In this document: piece after piece, positions 1-6,084 of the stretch
Numbering within the stretch: the stretch's first letter is position 1
How the letters are laid out: every line of letters begins with the position of its first letter
From: Candidatus Uhrbacteria bacterium
Lineage (GTDB): Bacteria; Patescibacteriota; Patescibacteriia; JACQRZ01
Assembly: GCA_016206235.1 (NCBI GenBank)
Contig: JACQRZ010000026.1
Span: forward strand, 1 to 10,833
Direction of reading: 5' to 3'
DNA: 10,833 bases
The notes under the pieces: model-generated
What the model was told of the DNA's origin: nothing
What the model saw: the letters and a program-made list of their open reading frames with translations, nothing else
Databases searched by the model: none
Translations under genes and position numbers: made by a program

Positions 1-204
1 ATCCCCATTCCGCCGCTTGATGGTTCAAAAGTACTGTTTGGATTGCTGCCCTCACAATTCGATGATTGGCGCGACTGGATGGAAAAAAATTCGCTGATCG
101 TTTTCATGGCATTTCTTGTTTTGGAAATGGTCTTTGGCGTTTTTAGCAATGTGCTTCGACTGTGTCTTGGTCTTGCCATCAACGCGCTCGGTATCCCTTT
201 GTAA
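1..204 (+). CDS. M50 family (site-2-protease-like) membrane metalloprotease, C-terminal fragment
   Basis: The window opens inside a gene; frame 1 reads 67 codons to a TAA at 202-204. The first residues read IPIPPLDGSKVL, which matches the third conserved motif of M50 peptidases (P-x-x-DG), where the Asp helps hold the catalytic zinc. The rest is a short polar stretch followed by a hydrophobic segment (about SLIVFMAFLVLEMVFGVF), consistent with the last transmembrane helix. The HExxH zinc motif would lie upstream and is not visible. Family members cleave substrates within the membrane plane; the substrate here is unknown. The gene is probably a separate unit, because a broken gene and a promoter lie between it and rpsL. 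The family call is fairly sure; which M50 subgroup it belongs to is not. Confidence 0.75.
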   Translation: MPIPPLDGSKVLFGLLPSQFDDWRDWMEKNSLIVFMAFLVLEMVFGVFSNVLRLCLGLAINALGIPL

Positions 205-234
205 GAGGATACATAGAGCGGCTTAATGTCTTGA

Positions 235-483
235 GGGAAGTGGTTTGTTGCACGTTGTGTAGAGCTTGGTGTTGTCAGTCAGGGGAAGACACTTGAAAGG
301 GCTCAAGAAAATATTCAAGAGGCGGTTGAGCTCTATCTCGAAGATAATCCGAAAGCAAAGCAATATCTAAAACAGGTAGCTCCACTTGTAACCGTTCTTG
401 AGTTAAAGAATAAGAAGGCGGATATTAGTAGGCCCCAGTTTTTTAATCGCGTTATCGTTGCCTGGGTCCCTTTTCTTTTTTGA
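235..483 (+). pseudogene. HicB-family antitoxin remnant, N-terminus lost
   Basis: Frame 1 after the protease stop encodes GKWFVARCVELGVVSQGKT, then a helix-like LERAQENIQEAVELYLED and an end resembling LVTVLELKN. This is the HicB pattern: a partial RNase-H-like fold with a (Y/F)VAxCxELxVVSQGxT core and an ExxELYLE helix. HicB proteins normally neutralise the HicA mRNA-cleaving toxin. The first beta strand is missing: a TGA at 232-234 interrupts the frame, the only ATG (226-228) is two codons before it, and no start follows. After the normal family end the frame runs on about 23 unrelated codons to TGA 481-483, overlapping the approach to the rpsL promoter. No HicA partner is visible. I read it as a decaying antitoxin gene; a sequencing error near 232 is the alternative. 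Confidence 0.7.
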
Positions 484-486
484 TTA

Positions 487-515
487 TTGACACGTTTTTC
501 ATTATTTTGTATACT
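487..515 (+). promoter_or_regulatory. sigma70-type promoter upstream of rpsL (str genes)
   Basis: TTGACA at 487-492 and TATACT at 510-515 are separated by exactly 17 bases. The -35 is a perfect consensus and the -10 matches at 5 of 6 positions. Transcription would start near 522, leaving a leader of about 275 bases before rpsL. It is the best promoter match upstream of rpsL and lies just past the HicB remnant. Confidence 0.75.
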
Positions 516-608
516 GTTTTTTATCTAGAGTTCATCTCAAAATTCTCTTCCAGGCAAAATCTAGAGGCATTTCGAGCGAAAACAATGAAGCGTGAGGAGG
601 TGAATACA

Positions 609-728
609 GTGTATTCATCGACGAGCGGTGAATTTTTTGCAGCCGAAATGACACAGATTTGGGCCGGAAGAAGTCCTGAGACGGAATTTTGCGATGAGCT
701 CTGCAAAGGTGTGAAGAATAGCTGCTAA
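609..728 (+). CDS. small leader ORF of unknown function, 39 aa, GTG start
   Basis: I do not recognise this protein. A full AGGAGG (595-600) sits 8 bases before GTG 609-611, the best ribosome binding site in the window after that of rpsJ. The frame also extends back to ATG 585, but that start lies before the SD. The product is short, polar and soluble, and ends with three cysteines (CDELC, then a final C). It lies in the leader between the promoter at 487-515 and rpsL. Its stop overlaps the first base of a terminator-like hairpin (728-749), and its first codons lie within another hairpin with a T-run (614-638). It may be a leader peptide or part of a structured leader RNA; it could also be a chance ORF. 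Conservation in relatives would decide. Confidence 0.35.
   Translation: MYSSTSGEFFAAEMTQIWAGRSPETEFCDELCKGVKNSC
614..638 (+). terminator. terminator-like hairpin at the start of the rpsL leader ORF
   Basis: TTCATCG (614-620) pairs with CGGTGAA (626-632) across a 5-base loop: 7 pairs including one G-U. A run of six T follows at once (633-638). It overlaps codons 2-10 of the small ORF at 609, so ribosomes starting there would disrupt it. The stem is weak, and the T-run may be chance. Confidence 0.35.
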
Positions 729-749
729 ACGCCTCAACAGGTGTTTTTT
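728..749 (+). terminator. intrinsic terminator or attenuator before rpsL
   Basis: AACGCCT (728-734) pairs with AGGTGTT (739-745) with one G-U and a 4-base loop CAAC, followed by T through 749. It begins at the stop codon of the small leader ORF and lies about 48 bases before rpsL. It would end a leader transcript of about 225 bases unless read through. No second promoter is obvious between it and rpsL, so partial read-through (attenuation) is the likely mode. Confidence 0.5.
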
Positions 750-759
750 ATTTGTTCAA

Positions 760-794
760 AACTACCAACTACAACCTATAAACTACAAACTAAG
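760..794 (+). repeat. heptad repeat array before rpsL (single arm)
   Basis: Five consecutive 7-base units: aactacc, aactaca, acctata, aactaca, aactaag. CTA recurs at exactly 7-base spacing in every unit, giving reverse-strand TAG in all three frames. Unlike the arrays before fusA, rplD, rplB and rpsS, no inverted partner arm is visible. The array ends 2 bases before the rpsL start. Confidence 0.65.
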
Positions 795-796
795 GT

Positions 797-1210
797 ATGG
801 CAACAGTAAACCAATTAATCCGACATGGACGCAAACGAATTCTTAAAAAATCAAAGTCTCCAGCGCTTGAGACTGTTTTAAATACGTTGCGCCGCAAAAA
901 AACCAAGGTGAACAGCCCCTTTAAGAGAGGCGTTTGTTTGAAGGTTACGACAACTACTCCCAAGAAGCCAAACTCAGCTTTGCGTAAAATCGCTCGCGTT
1001 CGGCTTTCAAATGGTATGGAAGTTACGGCATATATTCCAGGTATTGGCCACAACCTCCAAGAGCACTCAATTGTACTTATTCGTGGCGGAAGGGTTAAAG
1101 ACCTTCCGGGTGTGCGCTATCACATTGTCAGGGGCGTGTATGACACCTCTGGCGTTGCAAACCGCAAACAAGGCCGATCACTGTACGGCGCGAAAAGACC
1201 TAAATCATAG
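797..1210 (+). CDS. rpsL: 30S ribosomal protein S12
   Basis: S12 lies at the decoding centre on the interface face of the small subunit and monitors codon-anticodon pairing. The 137-residue protein carries the family signatures TPKKPNSALRK (54-64), PGIGHNLQEHS (81-91) and GGRVKDLPGVRYH (97-109). The lysines whose replacement gives streptomycin resistance (E. coli K42 and K87) correspond to Lys57 and Lys101 and are both present, so this is the wild-type sensitive form. It is longer than E. coli S12 because of an insertion of about 13 residues between SPALE and KRGVC, a form also known from Bacillus. The ATG gives the standard MATVNQL start. A TAAGG just ahead is too close to act as a normal SD. 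First gene of the str cluster. Confidence 0.98.
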   Translation: MATVNQLIRHGRKRILKKSKSPALETVLNTLRRKKTKVNSPFKRGVCLKVTTTTPKKPNSALRKIARVRLSNGMEVTAYIPGIGHNLQEHSIVLIRGGRVKDLPGVRYHIVRGVYDTSGVANRKQGRSLYGAKRPKS

Positions 1211-1227
1211 GGAGGGTGATAAGCTTA

Positions 1228-1345
1228 TGTATTCTTTTTTTCAACCCGTTCAAAATCCCTGCGAGATTTTTCACTTAGTCCTCGGCTCGCTCGTCCTTCG
1301 GACGCCATGCCCTCTCGCCTGCGGATGATTTCAAAAAAGAATACA
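1228..1345. repeat. palindromic intergenic element between rpsL and rpsG
   Basis: The 166-base rpsL-rpsG spacer holds a perfect 13-bp inverted repeat, tgtattctttttt (1228-1240) against aaaaaagaataca (1333-1345), which brackets about 92 bases. Just outside, GGGAG (1210-1214) can also pair with CTCCC (1346-1350). The interior is GC-rich and contains the perfect small hairpin CGTCC-TTC-GGACG (1292-1304). No ORF here looks like a protein. It resembles a dispersed palindromic repeat dropped into the spacer; function unknown. Confidence 0.6.
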
Positions 1346-1376
1346 CTCCCTTAATTGAAGAAGGTAATTATAAAAT

Positions 1377-1853
1377 ATGAGAGGAAAACAAGCCCCAAAA
1401 AGAAAAATTCTTCCTGATCCTGCCTACCAATCGGTAGTCTTAGCCAAGTTTGTCAATTACGTCATGGAGCAGGGCAAGAAGTCAACAGCACTTACAATAG
1501 TCTATAAAGCAATGGAGAGTCTCAAGAAAAAAACCGGACTCAATCCTTTGGACGTTTTTGAAGAAGCTCTTAAAAATGTAATGCCGCTCATTGAAGTGCG
1601 CGGACGACGTATCGGAGGAGCGAACTATCAGGTGCCAATTCCAGTGCGTGGCGAGCGTCGCTATGCGCTTGCATTCCGTTGGATCATAGGTGCGGCACGC
1701 AACAAGAAAGGCCGCCCTATGGCTGAAAAACTTGCCTCAGAACTACTGAACGCATCAAACAAAGAAGGCGATGCAGTTAAGAAGAAAAACGACGTGCATC
1801 GCATGGCAGAAGCAAACCGCGCGTTTGCTCATTTTGCGCGATTCTCACGATAA
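1377..1853 (+). CDS. rpsG: 30S ribosomal protein S7
   Basis: S7 nucleates assembly of the 30S head by binding the 3' major domain of 16S rRNA and contacts E-site tRNA. The 158-residue product begins MRGKQAPKR and carries the family motifs LDVFEEALKNVMP (57-69), VRGRRIGGANYQVP (74-87) and the C-terminal ANRAFAHFARFSR, at near-normal length for bacteria. In E. coli S7 is the translational repressor of the str operon, acting at the rpsL-rpsG junction. Here that junction is occupied by the palindromic element at 1228-1345, so a related control is possible but not shown. A weak SD, AAGG at 1361-1364, lies 12 bases before the ATG. The next gene is fusA after a heptad-repeat spacer. Confidence 0.98.
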   Translation: MRGKQAPKRKILPDPAYQSVVLAKFVNYVMEQGKKSTALTIVYKAMESLKKKTGLNPLDVFEEALKNVMPLIEVRGRRIGGANYQVPIPVRGERRYALAFRWIIGAARNKKGRPMAEKLASELLNASNKEGDAVKKKNDVHRMAEANRAFAHFARFSR

Positions 1854-1855
1854 TT

Positions 1856-1941
1856 TCAGGCTTCAGGCTCTAGGCTTTAGGCTCTAGGGCGTATAAAAAA
1901 TAATATGATCAAATAGCTAGCGCCTAGCGCCTAACGAGCTG
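1856..1941. repeat. inverted heptad repeat arrays filling the rpsG-fusA spacer
   Basis: Left arm: tcaggct, tcaggct, ctaggct, ttaggct, ctagggc (1856-1890), starting 3 bases after the rpsG stop. Right arm: tagctag, cgcctag, cgcctaa, cgagctg (1914-1941), ending 5 bases before fusA. Bases 1877-1888 pair with 1923-1934 at 11 of 12 positions, and the loop between the arms is AT-rich. Left-arm units carry TCA, CTA or TTA (reverse-strand stops) every 7 bases; the first three right-arm units carry TAG, TAG, TAA. Confidence 0.75.
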
Positions 1942-1946
1942 ATACT

Positions 1947-4022
1947 ATGCCCCGAGAATACTCCTTAGAAAAAACACGTAACTTCGGCATTATTGCCCAC
2001 ATTGATGCAGGTAAAACAACCGTTACTGAGCGCATTCTTTTTTATACCGGGAAAAAGCACAAGATTGGTGAAGTACATGAGGGTGCTGCAACCATGGACT
2101 GGATGGAGCAGGAGCAAGAGCGTGGCATTACGATTACCGCAGCAGCTACCACATGTTTTTGGAAGGGATATCGTTTTAACATTATTGATACTCCCGGACA
2201 CATTGACTTTACTGTTGAAGTACAACGCTCACTTCGCGTGCTCGACGGCGGTGTTGTAGTGTTTGATGGCGTTGCGGGCGTAGAGCCGCAGTCAGAAACG
2301 GTATGGCATCAGGCAGATAAATACAACGTTCCTCGTATCTGTTTTATCAATAAACTCGATCGTACGGGCGCTGATTTTTATGCCGACCTCAAGTCAATTT
2401 ATGACCGTCTGACCAAGCGCGCGCATCCATTGCAGCTTCCTATTGGCGTTGAAGAAAACTTTAAGGGCATTATCGATCTTCTTACCCAAAAGGCATACAT
2501 GTACACCGATGACATGGGAACAAAGATTGAAGAAGTTGAAATTCCTGTAGATATGAAGGAAAAAGCTGACGAATATCGAAAAAAACTTCTCGAAGCAATT
2601 ATTGAAAATGACGAAGATCTCATGAATGCCTACTTGGGTGGTAATGAAATTTCATTGGATGACCTCAAAAAAGTCTTACGCAAAGCATGTATCAGTCGTT
2701 CAATCATCCCTGTGCTGTGCGGTAGCGCTCTCAAAAACAAGGGAGTTCAGTTTTTGCTCGACGCAGTCAATGACTACTTGCCATCACCACTCGATATTCC
2801 TCCAGTAAGCGGATTTCATCCTGACGATCCAGAAACGCCGATTGTTCGCCAAACAAACGACTCCGAGCCATTTTCTGCTCTTGCATTTAAGATTGCCGCA
2901 GATCCCTTCATTGGAAAACTGTGCTTCTTCCGTGTCTATTCCGGCACGCTGAAATCTGGTTCGTATGTGTTGAACACCACTACAGGAGAAAAAGAGCGTA
3001 TTGGCCGTATTGTGCGAATGCATGCGAATGCAAAAGAAGAGGTAGAAGAGATTTATGCGGGAGAAATCGGAGCAGGTGTCGGTTTAAAGCAGACATTTAC
3101 CGGAGACACGTTGTGTGATCCTGATCATCCGATTGTTCTTGAGTCAATTACCTTTCCTGAACCCGTTATCTCTGTTGCTATTGAGCCAAAAACCAAGGCA
3201 GACCAGGAAAAGATGGGCGTGGCCCTTTCAAAGCTATCTGAAGAAGACCCAACGTTCCGTGTCCGCACCGATGAAGAAACCCTTCAGACGATTATTTCGG
3301 GTATGGGAGAGCTTCATCTGGAAATTATTGTCGATCGCATGAAGCGTGAGTTCAAAGTTGAGGCAAATGTCGGTCGCCCTCAGGTTGCCTATAAAGAAAC
3401 TATTCTCAAGCAAGCAGAAGGAGAGGGAAAGTATATTCGGCAGTCTGGTGGACGTGGACAGTACGGCCATTGTTGGCTTCGTGTTGAGCCTCTTGAGCGA
3501 GGAAAGGGTTTTGAGTACGTTGATGAGGTGAAGGGCGGCGCAATTCCGCGGGAATATATTCCCGCGATTCAAAAAGGCATTAAAGAGACTCTTTCGCGAG
3601 GAATTCTTGTTGGTTATCCGGTCGTTGACGTAAAAGCAACCGTCTATGACGGATCCTATCATGAGGTTGACTCATCTGAAGCAGCATTTAAGCTTGCCGG
3701 ATCATTTGCATTCCAAGACGCATGCAAAAAGGCGCAGCTGACATTATTGGAGCCTCTTATGAAAGTTGAAGTGGTAACGCCAGAACAGTTTATGGGAGAT
3801 GTGATTGGAGACCTCAATTCAAAACGTGGTCAAATCCGTGAAATGACAGAACGCATGGGGGTCAAAGTGATTGACGCATATGTGCCTTTGGCCGAAATGT
3901 TTGGCTATGCGACTCAGTTGCGTTCCATGACCCAAGGTAGGGCAAGTTATAGCATGGAATTTGATCATTATGCAGAAGTGCCTCGAAACGTTCTGGAGAG
4001 CATTACAACGAAAAACAAATAA
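1947..4022 (+). CDS. fusA: translation elongation factor G (EF-G)
   Basis: EF-G is the GTPase that drives translocation of tRNAs and mRNA and, with RRF, ribosome recycling. The 691-residue protein has full family length. The G domain shows G1 AHIDAGKT (17-24), switch I RGITI (59-63), G3 DTPGH (81-85), G4 NKLD (135-138) and G5 GSALK (259-263). A catalytic His follows DTPG. Domain III contains GMGELHLEI, domain IV the GGRGQYGH signature, and the C-terminus ends with the expected domain V pattern (TQGRASYSMEF). The chosen ATG gives MPREYSLEKTRNFGIIAHID, the usual distance to G1. No SD is visible; the start follows a heptad array. It is followed by a hairpin and the tuf promoters. No truncation or frameshift is seen. 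Confidence 0.98.
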   Translation: MPREYSLEKTRNFGIIAHIDAGKTTVTERILFYTGKKHKIGEVHEGAATMDWMEQEQERGITITAAATTCFWKGYRFNIIDTPGHIDFTVEVQRSLRVLDGGVVVFDGVAGVEPQSETVWHQADKYNVPRICFINKLDRTGADFYADLKSIYDRLTKRAHPLQLPIGVEENFKGIIDLLTQKAYMYTDDMGTKIEEVEIPVDMKEKADEYRKKLLEAIIENDEDLMNAYLGGNEISLDDLKKVLRKACISRSIIPVLCGSALKNKGVQFLLDAVNDYLPSPLDIPPVSGFHPDDPETPIVRQTNDSEPFSALAFKIAADPFIGKLCFFRVYSGTLKSGSYVLNTTTGEKERIGRIVRMHANAKEEVEEIYAGEIGAGVGLKQTFTGDTLCDPDHPIVLESITFPEPVISVAIEPKTKADQEKMGVALSKLSEEDPTFRVRTDEETLQTIISGMGELHLEIIVDRMKREFKVEANVGRPQVAYKETILKQAEGEGKYIRQSGGRGQYGHCWLRVEPLERGKGFEYVDEVKGGAIPREYIPAIQKGIKETLSRGILVGYPVVDVKATVYDGSYHEVDSSEAAFKLAGSFAFQDACKKAQLTLLEPLMKVEVVTPEQFMGDVIGDLNSKRGQIREMTERMGVKVIDAYVPLAEMFGYATQLRSMTQGRASYSMEFDHYAEVPRNVLESITTKNK

Positions 4023-4093
4023 TTCACCTTCGTTACGCGGTAGCCTTGGCGAGGGCGAACAGCAAATCAGTTGTTGATAGCTTTTGAGTTAGT

Positions 4094-4126
4094 TCTAGAA
4101 AAGCTTTAAATAAAAAGCTTTTTAGA
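4094..4126 (+). terminator. hairpin after fusA, weak terminator candidate
   Basis: AAAAGCTT (4099-4106) pairs with AAGCTTTT (4115-4122) over an 8-base loop, and the stem extends outward through TCTA/TAGA with one bulged G. A short T-run is part of the 3' arm. The stem is AT-rich, so it may be a partial terminator separating fusA from the new tuf promoters. Confidence 0.45.
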
Positions 4127-4149
4127 GTGTCTTCATGCCATTTTTTTGC

Positions 4150-4178
4150 TTGACAATAGTTGAACAGTGAAATACAAT
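4150..4178 (+). promoter_or_regulatory. sigma70-type promoter P1 for tuf
   Basis: TTGACA (4150-4155) and TACAAT (4173-4178) are separated by 17 bases. The -35 is perfect and the -10 matches at 5 of 6. It lies just after the post-fusA hairpin and about 150 bases before tuf. Confidence 0.75.
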
Positions 4179-4222
4179 GGCAAGACTGCGTTATGAGAAG
4201 AAAGAGAGAGCGAAAAGGTTAG

Positions 4223-4251
4223 TTGACAGAGGGTGGAAAAAGTGATACGAT
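4223..4251 (+). promoter_or_regulatory. sigma70-type promoter P2 for tuf
   Basis: A second TTGACA (4223-4228) is followed after exactly 17 bases by TACGAT (4246-4251). It lies 73 bases downstream of P1. Transcription would start near 4258, giving a leader of about 76 bases. Tandem strong promoters suit the high demand for EF-Tu. Confidence 0.75.
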
Positions 4252-4254
4252 AGC

Positions 4255-4288
4255 AAACGTCGCTCATAGATACTTTTAGCGTTTTTTT
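4255..4288 (+). terminator. hairpin with T-run in the tuf leader (possible attenuator)
   Basis: AAACG (4255-4259) can pair with CGTTT (4280-4284), or CGCT (4261-4264) with AGCG (4278-4281); both are followed by seven T (4282-4288). The stems are short. A transcript from P2 would start within this structure and lose part of the 5' arm, so only P1 transcripts would fold it fully. Confidence 0.3.
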
Positions 4289-4333
4289 ATTTACTTCTAA
4301 AGCAATTTAACTTTCATATTTTGAAAAAATCGT

Positions 4334-5524
4334 ATGGCAGAAAAATTTGACCGTTCTAAACCACATATTAATGTTGGAACAATCGGCCATGTCGATCATG
4401 GCAAGACTACCACGACAGCGGCTATTTTGAAGGTTCTTGGCGCGCATGGATACATCGCACAGGACAAATCAGTTGATCAAATTGACGCAGCTCCTGAAGA
4501 AAAAGCGCGTGGTATTACCATCAACACTGCTCACGTTGAATACCAGAGCGCCACTCGCCACTATGCGCACGTTGACTGTCCAGGACACCACGACTATATC
4601 AAAAATATGATTACCGGCGCTGCACAGATGGATGGCGCTATTTTAGTGGTGGCCGCAACAGATGGTCCAATGCCACAGACGCGCGAACACATCTTGCTTG
4701 CTCGCCAGGTTGGTGTGCCATACATTGTTGTTTTTTTAAACAAAGTTGACGCAGTATCGGACCCAGAACTTATCGATTTGGTAGAAGAAGAAGTGCGGGA
4801 TCTTTTAAAGAAGTACGAGTTTCCGGGTGACACAACCCCCATTATCCGCGGCTCAGCAATGAAGGCACTTGAAAACCCAAGCAATGAAGAGGCAGCAAAG
4901 CCAATTCTCGATCTTATCAAGGCACTGGATGAGTACATTCCAGAGCCTGTTCGCGAAACCGATAAGCCCTTTTTGATGCCAATTGAAGACATCTTCTCTA
5001 TTGAAGGACGCGGAACAGTTGTTACTGGCAGAATTGAACGCGGCATTATCAAAGTTGGCGAAGAAGTTGAAATTGTTGGTTTGCGCGACACGGTAAAAAC
5101 CACGATTACCGGTATTGAAATGTTTAACAAGCAGCTTGATGAGGGACGTGCTGGTGACAATGCAGGTCTTTTGCTTCGTGGTACTAAAAAAGATGAAGTT
5201 GAGCGCGGACAGGTGCTTGCAAAGCCTGGTTCAGTCAACCCACATACCGAATTTGAGGCAGAGGTGTATATTCTTTCAAAAGAAGAAGGTGGACGCCATA
5301 AGCCATTTTTCAAGGGATATAAACCGCAGTTTTATATCCGTACAACCGATGTTACCGGTGAGATTGTGCTTCCAGAGGGGACTGAAATGGTTATGCCGGG
5401 TGATACGGTAAACCTCAACATCAAGCTTATTGCCCCAGTTGCACTGGAAGAGAAGCAGCGTTTTGCGATCCGTGAAGGTGGCTTGACCGTTGGTGCAGGT
5501 GTTGTAACTAAGATTCATAAATAA
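4334..5524 (+). CDS. tuf: translation elongation factor Tu (EF-Tu)
   Basis: EF-Tu carries aminoacyl-tRNA to the ribosomal A site and hydrolyses GTP on codon recognition. The 396-residue product has standard length. G motifs: GHVDHGKT (18-25), switch I Thr62 in GITINTAH, DCPG (81-84) with catalytic His85, NKVD (136-139) and SAMK (174-177). Domains II and III follow with GRGTVVTGR, the KPHTxF-like loop, GGRHKPFFKGYKPQF and a C-terminus REGGLTVGAGVV. The residue after the catalytic His is His86 (GHHDY) where most EF-Tu proteins have Ala (GHADY). The gene has two promoters of its own and no clear SD. rpsJ starts 22 bases after its stop, so tuf probably heads the S10 transcript. Confidence 0.98.
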   Translation: MAEKFDRSKPHINVGTIGHVDHGKTTTTAAILKVLGAHGYIAQDKSVDQIDAAPEEKARGITINTAHVEYQSATRHYAHVDCPGHHDYIKNMITGAAQMDGAILVVAATDGPMPQTREHILLARQVGVPYIVVFLNKVDAVSDPELIDLVEEEVRDLLKKYEFPGDTTPIIRGSAMKALENPSNEEAAKPILDLIKALDEYIPEPVRETDKPFLMPIEDIFSIEGRGTVVTGRIERGIIKVGEEVEIVGLRDTVKTTITGIEMFNKQLDEGRAGDNAGLLLRGTKKDEVERGQVLAKPGSVNPHTEFEAEVYILSKEEGGRHKPFFKGYKPQFYIRTTDVTGEIVLPEGTEMVMPGDTVNLNIKLIAPVALEEKQRFAIREGGLTVGAGVVTKIHK

Positions 5525-5542
5525 GGAGGAATAGGGAGAAGG
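5523..5542 (+). promoter_or_regulatory. ribosome binding site region of rpsJ
   Basis: A purine-rich run overlaps the tuf stop and holds AAGGAGG (5523-5529), AGGGAG (5533-5538) and AAGG (5539-5542) before ATG 5547. The second motif has the best spacing, 8 bases. Most other genes in the window lack such a site. Confidence 0.7.
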
Positions 5543-5546
5543 TAGA

Positions 5547-5894
5547 ATGTCTGATCGTTCTGTAAAATCAGGGAAGGATAGTATCGAAGCACCACGCATT
5601 CGTATCAAGCTTCGCGCATATGATCATAAAATTATTGATCAGTCAGCGTCGAGTATTATTGATGCAGTTATGCGGAGTGGTGCAGCAGTTCGAGGCCCTA
5701 TTCCGTTGCCAACAGAAAAGCGAAAGTACACGGTATTGAAATCAACCTTTGTTCATAAGGACGCGCAAGACCAGTATGAAATGCGTGTTCACAAGCGGTT
5801 GATCGATATTCTAGAGCCAACATCAAAAACAACAGACATTCTGACAAGCTTGAGTCTGCCGGCAGGAGTTGATCTAGAAATAAAAATGTTGTAG
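5547..5894 (+). CDS. rpsJ: 30S ribosomal protein S10 (NusE)
   Basis: S10 is a 30S head protein and, as NusE, also links transcription and translation through NusB and NusG. The 115-residue product shows the S10 core from about residue 16: IRIKLRAYDHKIID, the loop GAAVRGPIPLPTEKRKYTV, DQYEMRVHKRLIDI and the C-terminal LPAGVDLEIKML. It is about 12 residues longer than E. coli S10 because of a polar N-terminal stretch. The start is supported by the SD run at 5523-5542. An internal ATG start would cut into the core, so the annotated start is preferred. It follows tuf at 22 bases. A long structured spacer (5895-6191) separates it from rplC. Confidence 0.97.
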   Translation: MSDRSVKSGKDSIEAPRIRIKLRAYDHKIIDQSASSIIDAVMRSGAAVRGPIPLPTEKRKYTVLKSTFVHKDAQDQYEMRVHKRLIDILEPTSKTTDILTSLSLPAGVDLEIKML

Positions 5895-5911
5895 TAGTTT
5901 TTTCTGACCTT

Positions 5912-5949
5912 GGATAACTCTTTATCCGCCTTCGCTAACAGCTACGGCG
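5912..5949 (+). repeat. two adjacent small palindromes after rpsJ
   Basis: GGATAA-CTCT-TTATCC (5912-5927) is a perfect 6-bp hairpin. It overlaps the start of a second, imperfect palindrome opening with TCCGCC (5925-5930) and closing with GGCG (5946-5949). The TCCGCC/GGCG frame recurs at 10075-10089 and 10817-10829, suggesting one dispersed palindromic family. The remaining stretch 5950-6042 shows nothing I can name. Confidence 0.5.
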
Positions 5950-6042
5950 CGATTCAGGAAAGTGTCCATTGGCAGAGAAGATGAACAGGAGTTACTGATC
6001 GTTATAAGATACCATTCACAAAAAGTTTTTAAGAAATACCCG

Positions 6043-6076
6043 AAAAAACCGGGGTCTTAATGACTTACGGTTTTTT
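6043..6076 (+). terminator. intrinsic terminator-like hairpin between rpsJ and rplC
   Basis: AAAAAACCG (6043-6051) pairs perfectly with CGGTTTTTT (6068-6076), 9 bp across a 16-base loop, and the 3' arm ends in six T. The 5' arm overlaps a short competing hairpin, CCCG (6039-6042) with CGGG (6050-6053), so termination could be conditional. No strong promoter is seen between it and rplC, so read-through is needed for rplC expression from tuf or rpsJ. Confidence 0.5.
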
Positions 6077-6084
6077 ATTAAAAG

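Noticed and set aside
226..240. UGA read as an amino acid, which would join ATG 226 to the HicB frame
   Set aside because: All full-length genes here lack in-frame TGA, so recoding as in Gracilibacteria or Absconditabacteria is not supported. The joined product would still miss the first beta strand.
480..608. N-terminal extension of the 39-aa leader ORF back to position 480
   Set aside because: The extension overlaps the -35 and -10 elements and lies partly upstream of the likely transcription start; the SD at 595-600 points to GTG 609.
1011..1328. 105-codon + strand frame overlapping rpsL
   Set aside because: Out-of-frame shadow of S12 running on into the palindromic spacer.
3234..3662. 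142-codon minus-strand frame inside fusA
   Set aside because: Shadow of EF-G coding sequence; no SD, no family resemblance.
4023..4093. Possible degenerate palindrome right after fusA
   Set aside because: The pairing TTCACC/GGCGAA has a mismatch and the interior does not fold convincingly; too weak to list.
4594..5313. 239-codon open frame on the minus strand inside tuf
   Set aside because: It is antisense to the strongly conserved EF-Tu gene, is Ser/Arg-rich in a way typical of shadow frames, and has no recognisable motif or upstream signals.
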